Source: Prevotella sp.
GTDB lineage: Bacteria > Bacteroidota > Bacteroidia > Bacteroidales > Bacteroidaceae
NCBI GenBank assembly: GCA_017412705.1
Contig: JAFPWS010000003.1
Coordinates: 1-47,083, forward strand
DNA length: 47,083 bases
Direction of reading: 5' to 3'
In this document: positions 26,185 through 33,980 of the stretch, piece by piece
How positions within the stretch are numbered: position 1 is the stretch's first letter
Layout of the letters: the number at the start of each line of letters is the position of its first letter
Position numbers and translations under genes: made by a program
Notes under the pieces: generated by a model
The model's database searches: none
Seen by the model: only the letters and a program-made list of their open reading frames with translations
Told to the model about the DNA's origin: nothing

Positions 26185-26266
26185 TCGTCGACGTGGTTTT
26201 ATTAATCCACGACGACGATTTATCAATCCACGTCGTGGATTTAACAATCGTCGTCGCAGATTTAAC
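26183..26266. repeat. Tandem array, four 21-bp units of palindromic type (array 3)
   Basis: Units at 26183-26203, 26204-26224, 26225-26245 and 26246-26266. Each reads AAT, an 11-nt core, then (A/T)TTTA and two variable bases. The cores are CGTCGACGTGG, CCACGACGACG, CCACGTCGTGG and CGTCGTCGCAG, that is, CGTCG and CCACG half-sites in changing order. Units 1 and 2 form a long inverted repeat, and unit 3 is a near-perfect palindrome (AATCCACG-T-CGTGGATT). A frame across it would encode a 7-residue repeat (RRGFINP, RRRFINP, RRGFNNR, RRRFNFA). A second TAACTTTG box follows at 26263-26270 on the plus strand. The rest of the 347-nt gap, up to about 26426, shows no gene. Confidence 0.85.
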
Positions 26267-26426
26267 TTTGCAAAGCACCTCCCGACCTTTCCACCGGCAC
26301 CTTACAACGTTTTTCCCCGTACCTCCAAACATTATCGGATCGTAGACATCATCTCTCGTTCCGTACATACGGAGCAGAAAACACGAACAAATACACTCGT
26401 TAACCGCAATTTTTCCATTCAAAAGG

Positions 26427-26457
26427 TTTGTAATTGAAGAAAAATGTTATAACTTTG
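26427..26457 (+). promoter_or_regulatory. Promoter of the leucine-rich-repeat gene
   Basis: TTTG (26427-26430), a 19-nt spacer and TAACTTTG (26450-26457), an exact match to the Bacteroidota consensus, with the start near 26464 and the ATG at 26480. Confidence 0.8.
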
Positions 26458-26479
26458 CAGACTAACAACTTATATATCT

Positions 26480-27290
26480 ATGAAGATTATGAGAAAACAT
26501 ATACTTTTACTCACAGTGATTTTGCTACCCTTAGTAGCTAATGCTCACGACATTGAAGTTAAGAACGCTGATGGCGTTACCATTTATTACAATTACACGA
26601 ATGACGGTACAGAACTGGCAGTTACTTTCCGTGGTAAATATTACACGGACTATCTTGATGAATATACGGGTAAGGTAGTAATTCCCGAGGAAGTAACCTG
26701 TATGGACAATACTCGTAAAGTGACGAGCATTGGCGAATTTGCTTTCAGCTATTGCAAAGAACTCACCTCTGTTACCATCCCTAACAGCGTGACGAGCATT
26801 GCCGAATCTGCTTTCTTATGAATGTACTGGCCTGACCTCCGTTACCATCCCTAACAGTGTAACGAGAATAGGCGAATATGCTTTTTGTCCTTGCTGGAAG
26901 CTCAACTCCATCACTATTCCCAACAGCGTGACAAGCATTGGCAAGAATGCTTTCTATGAAGTATCACTCTCTACTATTATTTCACAGATAGAGAATCCAT
27001 TTGCAATTGATGGTGATATTTCGTCGCCCATAGGAGTCTTTACAGTTTATACATTAAACCATGCTACGCTATATGTTCCAGAAGGTACTATTGATAAATA
27101 CAAGACAACGTATGGGTGGAGAAACTTTAAAAATATCGTAGAGGGTATTCCTTCTGGAATAAAGGGTATTCTTTTAGATAACGACAAAGACAGTCCTATA
27201 TATGACATCAATGGTAGAAGATTGGAAGATCCACAAAGGGGTATCAACATCATTAATGGCAAGAAGGTCGTGAATCTTCGCGTCTTTTGA
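26480..27290 (+). pseudogene. BspA-like leucine-rich-repeat (LRR_5) surface protein, frameshifted
   Basis: Signal peptide (MKIMRKHILLLTVILLPLVANA) and then LRR_5-type repeats: [74 protein letters not shown]. The frame breaks near 26810-26816. The sequence GCTTTCTTATGAA needs one fewer T to read AFYECTGL and join the two halves, so a single T insertion is the simplest cause. Downstream the second frame runs to 27290 with a C-terminus [22 protein letters not shown], a tail common in Prevotella surface proteins. Intact homologues bind host or dietary surfaces. Very short for the family (about 270 residues if joined). A sequencing error cannot be excluded. Confidence 0.75.
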
Positions 27291-27325
27291 CGCAGATACG
27301 GAGGGACAACCCCTGTTACTTTAAT

Positions 27326-27352
27326 AGTGCACATAGGAATCCTCTGTGCACT
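27326..27352. other. Hairpin downstream of the LRR gene
   Basis: AGTGCACA (27326-27333) and TGTGCACT (27345-27352) form an 8-bp perfect stem with an 11-nt loop, but no T run follows. It could be a weak terminator or a REP-like element for the neighbouring transposase. Confidence 0.5.
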
Positions 27353-27377
27353 CATTGTCTTCAGACACAAATGCAAT

Positions 27378-27423
27378 GGCGGGAACCCGCGCCGACATCC
27401 TCGGCCTCGGTTTCCCGCCCTTT
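27378..27423. terminator. Terminator-like hairpin between convergent genes
   Basis: GGCGGGAA (27378-27385) pairs with TTTCCCGCC (27411-27419) around a GC-rich loop that can also pair (CCGCGCCG..CGG). CTTTGTTT follows on the plus strand. Confidence 0.55.
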
Positions 27424-27458
27424 GTTTCTCCACATTATTATATAATTGAAACATCACT

Positions 27459-28505
27459 TTAAGGAGATTCACAAATAATCCGCGCCATATCGTTCAGAGC
27501 TATGCATTGGTCGCGACGAATGAGGGGACGCTCGTTATGGTGCTCCCAAGGAGCCAGAAGCAACAGTTGACCGCGGGCGCAGGCATCCAAACGCCGACCG
27601 CCAGGCTTGGCCAGGTCGGTAAAACCATTCTCCTGAAGGATGATGAGCGGAAGCCCCTCCTCGAAAGCAGCGCGCATCACAGCCTTCTCGCCCTTAGAGA
27701 TGCAAGGTGACACTAACACCGCACCGCTGCGGGCCTGACTGAGCCACCATGCCTGTTTCTCGGCTATCTGTTCGTCAGTAAGGCTGCGCGAGCACTGCAC
27801 CTGCAGACGCACGGGGCGTTGCAGTAGGAAACGGTTGCCAATGGCCGAAAACTGCTGACCAGCTACTATGATGTTGCGTTGCACTCGGAACAGGTCGGGC
27901 CGCCCGCGCTTCATCAGGAGGCGGCGCGGGTTATCGCGCAGATAGTCGAGCCATCGCTGAAGCTGGCCCTCGCGCAGCAGCAGCTTGTCGTTGTAGCCAC
28001 GGGCAAAGAGTAGGCCGTGGCTGCGGTCTTCGCCACGGCGGTCTCGCTTCTGTTGCAGTCCCATTTGTTGCGTTGGCAACGCAACAGACTTAACACCGAG
28101 GACGAGCTCCCTGTAATGCTGGTTGCACTTCTGCTTAAAACCGCGAAACGCCATGCCAAGCGACGTCGCCATCATTTCCTTTACAAAGAGGATGACGTGA
28201 AGATGGTCGGGCATCATCTGCAAAGCCACGACCGATATTTCCGGATGATGCTCAGGCGTTGCCAGCAATTCATCATACACCCGCTGCCCCAGCTCCGTCA
28301 GTTCCAACCTTGGCGCATTGTCACTATCGGCCGGGGCATCGCTGCGGCCCACGACTGCACCTAATAGCGGACGGCGGCCCTCGACGACCATCGTCACCAT
28401 AAACATCATACGTTCTGTGTAGTCGTGCCCCACTCAGCGCCGCAGCATTGACGGTTTCTTCTCGCCGGCGAATGCCTTCTGACTCTCGTAGACTTCGCGT
28501 TTCAT
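27459..28505 (-). pseudogene. REP-associated tyrosine transposase-like (RAYT/Y1) gene with in-frame TGA
   Basis: From a GTG at 28433 the protein is 324 residues, with the Y1 transposase motif MPDHLHVILF (HLH at residues 77-79), a long helix RGFKQKCNQHYREL and a likely catalytic tyrosine Y147 in FARGYNDKLL, followed by WLDYLRDNPRR. It then adds about 150 residues with LTDEQIAEKQAWWLSQARSGAVLVSPCISKGEKAVMRAAFEEGLPLIIL, outside the core. An ATG at 28505 opens the same frame (MKREVYESQKAFAGEKKPSMLRR), but a TGA at 28436-28434 stops it directly before the GTG. A -7 box TATCTTTG at 28511-28518 favours the ATG as the real start. Either the gene is disrupted by TGG-to-TGA, or translation restarts at GTG. 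Confidence 0.7.
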
Positions 28506-28578
28506 AGATGCAAAGATACGACACTTTCTGAAATTAACGCGTACTTCCACTCCCTTTTTGTATTATTAAGAAGAAATG

Positions 28579-28630
28579 TTTGGCTGTTTGCGGTAAAAAA
28601 GTTATCTTTGCAGAAAATTACCTAAACGTT
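28579..28630 (+). promoter_or_regulatory. Promoter of arabinose unit 2, with candidate AraR core
   Basis: TTTG (28579-28582), a 20-nt spacer and TATCTTTG (28603-28610). AACGTT at 28625-28630, between the start site and the ATG at 28638, matches the core seen before galM. The operator role is a guess. Confidence 0.55.
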
Positions 28631-28637
28631 TTATATT

Positions 28638-30224
28638 ATGACTGCAAAGCAAACCATCGAGGCCGGTAAGGCCATTCTCGGAATCGAATTCGGTTCCACA
28701 CGCATCAAGGCTGTGCTCATTGACGAGCAGAACAAACCTATTGCACAAGGCTCACACGAGTGGGAGAACCAGCTCGTTGACGGCTTGTGGACCTACTCTA
28801 CTGAAGCCGTTTGGTACGGCTTGCAAGACTGCTACGCCGAGTTGCGCAAAGACGTACAGAGGCAGTATGACTGCGAGATAGAATCGCTGGCCGCCATTGG
28901 CTTCTCTGCCATGATGCACGGCTATATGGCCTTCAACGACAAGGCAGAGATTCTGGTGCCCTTCCGCACCTGGCGTAACACCAATACCGGCAAGGCTGCT
29001 GCTGAGCTCTCCCAGCTCTTCAACTACAACATTCCCCTGCGCTGGTCTATCTCACACCTCTATGAGGCCATCCTCGACAATGAGGAGCACGTCAGCGACA
29101 TCAAGTACCTGACAACTCTTGCCGGTTATGTTCACTGGCAGGTGACGGGACAGTTTGTGCTGGGTGTGGGCGACGCCTCAGGCATGATACCCGTTGACCC
29201 TGCCACCAAGACCTACGATGCCACCATGGTCGGGAAGTTCAACCAGCTCATTGCTCCCAAAGGATTCTCATGGCAGTTGCTCGACATCCTGCCCAAGGTG
29301 CTTGTCGCTGGCGAGAACGCAGGTTTCCTCACTCCCGAGGGAGCCAAGAAGCTCGATGTCTCCGGCCACCTGAAGGCAGGCATCCCCGTATGTCCTCCCG
29401 AGGGCGACGCAGGTACTGGCATGGCAGCAACCAATGCGGTCAAACAGCGCACGGGTAACGTCTCTGCAGGCACCTCATCGTTCTCGATGATTGTGCTTGA
29501 GAAGCCGCTTACCAAGCCTTACGAGATGATAGATATGGTAACCACCCCTGACGGCTCACTTGTTGCCATGGTACATTGCAACAACTGTACCTCCGACATC
29601 AATGCCTGGGTGGGACTCTTCAAGGAGTATCAGAAGCTGCTGGGTATTCCCGTCGACATGAATGAACTCTACGGCAAGCTGTTCAATGCAGCCCTTGAGG
29701 GCGATGCCGACTGTGGCGGACTCATCAGCTACAACTATGTCTCTGGCGAGCCTGTCACAGGCCTCAGCGAGGGTCGTCCCCTCTTTGTACGCTCTGCCAA
29801 CGACAAGTTCAACCTGGCCAACTTCATGCGTGCCCACCTCTATGGTGCCATCGGTGTGCTGAAGCTGGGCAACGACATTCTGCTGAAGGAAGAAAATGTC
29901 AAGGTAGACCGTATTACAGGTCATGGCGGCTACTTCAAGACGCCTGGTGTAGGACAGCGCATGCTGGCTGCCGCCCTGAACTCTCCCATCTCCGTCATGG
30001 AGACCGCCGGTGAGGGAGGAGCCTGGGGCATCGCCCTGCTGGCAGGCTACATGGCTAACAAGCAAGGACTGAACCTTGCCGACTACCTGGAGAAGGTTGT
30101 CTTTGGTGGCAATACTGGTACAGAGATAGCTCCCACTGCTGACGACGTAGCAGGCTTCAACCGCTATATCGAGTCCTACAAGCGAGGTCTTGCCATTGAG
30201 CAGGCTGCTGTCGACAACAAGTAA
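28638..30224 (+). CDS. araB: FGGY-family carbohydrate kinase, probable L-ribulokinase
   Basis: 528 residues. N-terminal ATPase-fold motif [33 protein letters not shown], a central region with [30 protein letters not shown], and late motifs [33 protein letters not shown] and [32 protein letters not shown]. The family contains xylulose kinase and ribulokinases. Bacteroides arabinose loci use a kinase of this type rather than classical AraB, so L-ribulokinase is the likely role; xylulokinase cannot be excluded by eye. The stop overlaps the next start (TAATG), and the pathway needs an araB function, as araD and araA are present. Confidence 0.85.
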   Translation: MTAKQTIEAGKAILGIEFGSTRIKAVLIDEQNKPIAQGSHEWENQLVDGLWTYSTEAVWYGLQDCYAELRKDVQRQYDCEIESLAAIGFSAMMHGYMAFNDKAEILVPFRTWRNTNTGKAAAELSQLFNYNIPLRWSISHLYEAILDNEEHVSDIKYLTTLAGYVHWQVTGQFVLGVGDASGMIPVDPATKTYDATMVGKFNQLIAPKGFSWQLLDILPKVLVAGENAGFLTPEGAKKLDVSGHLKAGIPVCPPEGDAGTGMAATNAVKQRTGNVSAGTSSFSMIVLEKPLTKPYEMIDMVTTPDGSLVAMVHCNNCTSDINAWVGLFKEYQKLLGIPVDMNELYGKLFNAALEGDADCGGLISYNYVSGEPVTGLSEGRPLFVRSANDKFNLANFMRAHLYGAIGVLKLGNDILLKEENVKVDRITGHGGYFKTPGVGQRMLAAALNSPISVMETAGEGGAWGIALLAGYMANKQGLNLADYLEKVVFGGNTGTEIAPTADDVAGFNRYIESYKRGLAIEQAAVDNK

Positions 30225-31378
30225 TGAGAGCCCTCCTGCTATACACTTTCCTGCTATGTTCAGCCTGTGCTCTTGGACAGGAGCGTAAGCCATGGGTGGT
30301 GCGAGCTGTCAATAAGTTAGGCGCTTTCATTGACACCATGGCAACCAGTGGCATCGACAAACGCTATATTGAGGTACCCGAGCGCCCGTGGCAGGTGATG
30401 CTCAAGTTCAATGCCAACGACATGGACCTGCGCTCATCAGCCACCCTGTCTCAGGAGACACTGGCCAAGCGGGGTATTACGGGAGAGAACACTATAGAAG
30501 CAGCCATCAAGCCTAATATGTCTACCTCCATAGGCCTTTGGGTGGGCTATCGAGGCTATGGCCTGGGCTATAGCTACTCCATCTCGGGCAAGGACGGCAG
30601 CAATTTCTCTTTTGGTGCCATGGGCTCTAACTACGGCATCAACCTGCGCATCAAGAGCTTTAGTACCAGAGAGATGGACATACACCAATGGGGCTTTTAT
30701 GAGGAAGGATTTTATGATGAAAAAATCACCAATGCAGAGTTGTGGGATGATGTCAATATACGCTCTGCCATCCTCGACGGCTACTATATGTTTAACGGCA
30801 AGCGCTTCTCCTATGCTGCCGCCTACGACCAGTCTGTAAAGCAGATACACTCTGCAGGGTCGTTCTTGATTGGTGCCATGTGGTTTCAGACCACCCTTGA
30901 CTACGCTCAAAGGCTCAACGCCCCCATGGTGCAGATTATGGGCAACATAGGCTACATGAAGATTCAGGAGGGAGCGCTGGGTGCTGGCTATGCCTACAAT
31001 TGGGTACCTGTCAAGAACCTGCTGTTCAACATCACGGCCATGCCCATGCTGGTGCTCTATAACCGCGTTAAGGTCAAGGTCTATGACTCCAACTACGACA
31101 TCTTCCTCTATGAAGATGATCCAACTACAGGCAAGAAGGCCATATTAGATGATGACGACAGTTGGACGGACGACATCACTATAGACGAGGTGGCCAGCAT
31201 GACGCGCCACAGTAAAATAACGCTGAATTACGATGCCCGTGTGTCGCTGACCTACAACTGGGACCGCTACTTTGTCAATGTCTACGGCCAGTGGAACAAC
31301 TTCCGCAACAAGTATGACAGCAACACGCTCAAGCTGAACGACTGGTATGTCAATGCATCGCTGGGCATCAGGCTTTAG
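30224..31378 (+). CDS. DUF4421 outer-membrane-like protein
   Basis: 384 residues with a signal peptide [19 protein letters not shown]. The body is aromatic-rich alternating strands (IGLWVGYRGYGLGYSYSISGKDGSNFSFGAMGSNYGINLRIKSF, NAPMVQIMGNIGYMKIQEGALGAGYAYNW, ITLNYDARVSLTYNWDRYFVNVYGQW) and it ends in strand-like ASLGIRL, as in a small outer-membrane barrel. This matches the DUF4421 family of Bacteroidota, of unknown function. Overlap of 1 nt with the kinase gene and placement before the arabinofuranosidase suggest an envelope role in arabinan or arabinose use. Confidence 0.75.
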   Translation: MRALLLYTFLLCSACALGQERKPWVVRAVNKLGAFIDTMATSGIDKRYIEVPERPWQVMLKFNANDMDLRSSATLSQETLAKRGITGENTIEAAIKPNMSTSIGLWVGYRGYGLGYSYSISGKDGSNFSFGAMGSNYGINLRIKSFSTREMDIHQWGFYEEGFYDEKITNAELWDDVNIRSAILDGYYMFNGKRFSYAAAYDQSVKQIHSAGSFLIGAMWFQTTLDYAQRLNAPMVQIMGNIGYMKIQEGALGAGYAYNWVPVKNLLFNITAMPMLVLYNRVKVKVYDSNYDIFLYEDDPTTGKKAILDDDDSWTDDITIDEVASMTRHSKITLNYDARVSLTYNWDRYFVNVYGQWNNFRNKYDSNTLKLNDWYVNASLGIRL

Positions 31379-31412
31379 CACAGAACACATTATTAATAAT
31401 AACAGCAAAAAC

Positions 31413-33002
31413 ATGAAAAGACTACTATCTACAACTCTCGTTGTGCTGGCAATGGCCACAGGAGCAATGGCTGGCGACAATGTGAAGATGACCATTCATG
31501 CCGACCAAGGCAAGTCGAAAATCAACAAAGAGATCTATGGCCAGTTTGCCGAACACCTGGGAAGCTGTATCTATGGTGGCCTCTGGGTGGGCGAGAACTC
31601 CCCCATCCCCAACATCAACGGCTATCGCAAGGATGTCTTCGAGGCCCTGAAAGCCTTGCAGATTCCTGTACTGCGCTGGCCTGGCGGCTGCTTTGCCGAC
31701 GAATATCATTGGCGCGACGGCATAGGCCCCCGCTCACAACGTCCCTCCATGAAAAACAACAACTGGGGAGGCACCATCGAGGACAACTCCTTTGGCACCC
31801 ATGAGTTCCTGAACCTCTGCGAGATGCTGGGTTGCGAGCCCTACATCAGTGGCAACGTAGGCTCTGGCACGGTAGAGGAGCTGGCCAAGTGGGTGGAGTA
31901 TATGACCTCAGAAGAAGGCACTCCCATGGCTAAGCTGCGTAAGGAGAACGGCCGCGAGAAGCCTTGGAAGGTAAAGTACCTGGGAGTTGGCAACGAGTCG
32001 TGGGGATGCGGCGGCAATATGCGCCCTGAATACTACTCAGACCTCTATCGCCGCTACGCAGTCTATTGCCGCAACTATGACGGCAACAAACTCTATAAGA
32101 TTGCCTCTGGTGCCTCTGACTATGACTACGAGTGGACCAAGGTGCTCATGGAGCGTGTGGGACAGCGCATGGATGGTGTGTCGCTGCACTACTATACCTG
32201 CTCAGGCTGGGAGGGTCCCAAGGGCTCCGCTACCAAGTTTGACAACGACCAGTACTATTGGGCCCTGGCCAAGTGCCTGGAGATTGACGAGGTCATCCAG
32301 AAGCACAAGGACATCATGGATGCCGCCGACACCAAGAAGCAGGTAGACCTGCTGGTAGACGAATGGGGCACGTGGTGGGACGAAGAGCCGGGCACCATTC
32401 CCGGACATCTGTATCAGCAGAATGCCCTGCGCGACGCCTTTGTGGCTTCCCTCTCGCTGAATGTGTTCCACCGCCATACCGACCGTGTGAAGATGGCCAA
32501 CATCGCCCAGGTGGTGAATGTGCTGCAGTCAATGATTCTGACCGACCAGGTAGGCACGGGCCACATGGTGCTCACTCCCACCTATCACGTGTTCCAAATG
32601 TATACCCCGTTCCAGGAGGCTACCTTCCTGCCCATCGACCTGAAGAGCGAGACCATGACCGTCAGCAAAGCTTACTTCAAGGAAAAGGCCGACAAAGAAA
32701 GTGGTACCCGTACCCTGCCCCTGCTCTCTGCCTCTGCAGCAAGGACTCAGGATGGCAGCATCGTCATTGCCCTGACCAATGTGTCGCTCGACAAGGACCA
32801 GACACTCGACATCGCCTTGGAGGGCAGCCAGGCCAAGGAGGTCAAGGGACGCATCCTGACGGCTAAGAATGTGGCCGACTACAACGACTTCCAGCATCCT
32901 GCCAAGGTAGCTCCCACTGACTTCAAGGACGCCAAGCTCAAGAAGGGTGTGCTGACGGTGAAGCTCCCTGCCAAGAGCGTCGTGGTGCTAAGTGTTAAAT
33001 AA
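31413..33002 (+). CDS. Alpha-L-arabinofuranosidase, GH51
   Basis: 529 residues. Signal peptide MKRLLSTTLVVLAMATGAMA, so exported. The GH51 barrel shows EIYGQFAEHLGSCIYGGLWVGENSPIPNINGYRKDVFEALKALQIPVLRWPGGCFADEYHWRDGIGP near the N-terminus, the acid/base E195 in LGVGNESWGCGG and the nucleophile E317 in LVDEWGTWW. A beta-sandwich domain with TLDIALEGSQAKEVKGRIL closes the protein. It cuts terminal arabinofuranose from arabinan or arabinoxylan. The frame extends upstream to 31347 inside the previous gene; the ATG at 31413 gives the signal peptide. Operon with unit 2. Confidence 0.93.
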   Translation: MKRLLSTTLVVLAMATGAMAGDNVKMTIHADQGKSKINKEIYGQFAEHLGSCIYGGLWVGENSPIPNINGYRKDVFEALKALQIPVLRWPGGCFADEYHWRDGIGPRSQRPSMKNNNWGGTIEDNSFGTHEFLNLCEMLGCEPYISGNVGSGTVEELAKWVEYMTSEEGTPMAKLRKENGREKPWKVKYLGVGNESWGCGGNMRPEYYSDLYRRYAVYCRNYDGNKLYKIASGASDYDYEWTKVLMERVGQRMDGVSLHYYTCSGWEGPKGSATKFDNDQYYWALAKCLEIDEVIQKHKDIMDAADTKKQVDLLVDEWGTWWDEEPGTIPGHLYQQNALRDAFVASLSLNVFHRHTDRVKMANIAQVVNVLQSMILTDQVGTGHMVLTPTYHVFQMYTPFQEATFLPIDLKSETMTVSKAYFKEKADKESGTRTLPLLSASAARTQDGSIVIALTNVSLDKDQTLDIALEGSQAKEVKGRILTAKNVADYNDFQHPAKVAPTDFKDAKLKKGVLTVKLPAKSVVVLSVK

Positions 33003-33018
33003 TAGGTAGTAAGCTGTG

Positions 33019-33885
33019 ATGAGTCAGGAAAGGAAAGACGTAGCCTTGGTGCTGTCCAGTGGTGGAGCCCGTGGCTTGGTACACATCGGCGTCATTGAGG
33101 AGCTGGAAGAAAAAGGCTTCCACATCACCTCTATTGCCGGTGCCTCCATGGGTGCCCTGATAGGTGGCGTCTATGCGGCAGGGAAGCTCAGGGAGTTCCG
33201 TGACTGGATGAAGACCGTTGACAAGCTTAAGATGTTGGAACTGACTGATTTGTCTTTCAGTCTTAATCATTTGGTTAAAGGCGAGCGCATCATTGATGCC
33301 ATCAAGGAGATTGTGCCCGACCAGCCCATAGAAACCCTGCCCATTCCCTATTGTGCCGTAGCTACTGACTGGGAGAATGGTCGCGAGGTGACCTTCCGCA
33401 AGGGAAGCCTCTTTGGGGCCATACGTGCCAGCATCTCACTGCCTGCCTACTATGAGCCTGTGCGCATCAACGGCATGGTGCTCATTGATGGAGGCATCGT
33501 CAACCCCATTCCCCTGAACCGTGTGGCACGTCATAAGGACGACCTCTTGGTAGGAGTCGATGTCAGCGGTCATGACTATCAGGGACAGAGCCAGCTGCAG
33601 CACTTCATTGAGCAACGCCGAAGGAGAGACAAGTCGCTGGGCCATCAGATACTCAGCAAGCTCATCCCTGACAACCTGGACTTCAACTACTACACGCTGC
33701 TCTCGCGTACCAGTTCCATCATGATACGCCAGAACTCCAAGCTCATGGCACAGCTGACGCAGCCTGACATCCTAATCGACATCCAGCTAAAGCGTTATGG
33801 TGGTTTCGACTATGACAAATCCGAGAAACTCATCGCTTTTGGACACAGTTATGCCCAGAAAGCTATCGAGAAGTATATAAAATAA
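33019..33885 (+). CDS. Patatin-like phospholipase family protein
   Basis: 288 residues. Patatin features: the oxyanion loop SSGGARGLVHIGVIEELEE, nucleophile elbow GASMG with S43, and the dyad aspartate D157 in DGGIVNP. It lacks a signal peptide, so probably cytoplasmic or at the inner membrane. The family hydrolyses acyl ester bonds in lipids; the substrate here is unknown. I chose ATG 33019 over GTG 33016. It lies 16 nt after the GH51 gene in the arabinose unit, but no obvious link to sugar use is visible. Confidence 0.9.
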   Translation: MSQERKDVALVLSSGGARGLVHIGVIEELEEKGFHITSIAGASMGALIGGVYAAGKLREFRDWMKTVDKLKMLELTDLSFSLNHLVKGERIIDAIKEIVPDQPIETLPIPYCAVATDWENGREVTFRKGSLFGAIRASISLPAYYEPVRINGMVLIDGGIVNPIPLNRVARHKDDLLVGVDVSGHDYQGQSQLQHFIEQRRRRDKSLGHQILSKLIPDNLDFNYYTLLSRTSSIMIRQNSKLMAQLTQPDILIDIQLKRYGGFDYDKSEKLIAFGHSYAQKAIEKYIK

Positions 33886-33896
33886 CTTAAAAAACG

Positions 33897-33927
33897 CTTG
33901 CCGATTGGATTTTTATTAGTAAATTTG
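33897..33927 (+). promoter_or_regulatory. Promoter of the transketolase-rpiB unit
   Basis: CTTG (33897-33900), a 19-nt spacer and TAAATTTG (33920-33927). Transcription would start near 33934, giving a leader of about 47 nt. Tkt and rpiB can therefore be expressed apart from arabinose unit 2. Confidence 0.6.
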
Positions 33928-33980
33928 CAGATTATCATAAAATATCAAAGTTATACACTAACATAACATCAATTATTATT

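Noticed and set aside
26171-26437. Short reading frame with a 7-residue Arg/Phe repeat over the 21-bp array
   Set aside because: It starts upstream of the promoter-like box at 26263, and the rest of the peptide looks random. The repeat unit is more simply DNA-level, though a peptide cannot be excluded.
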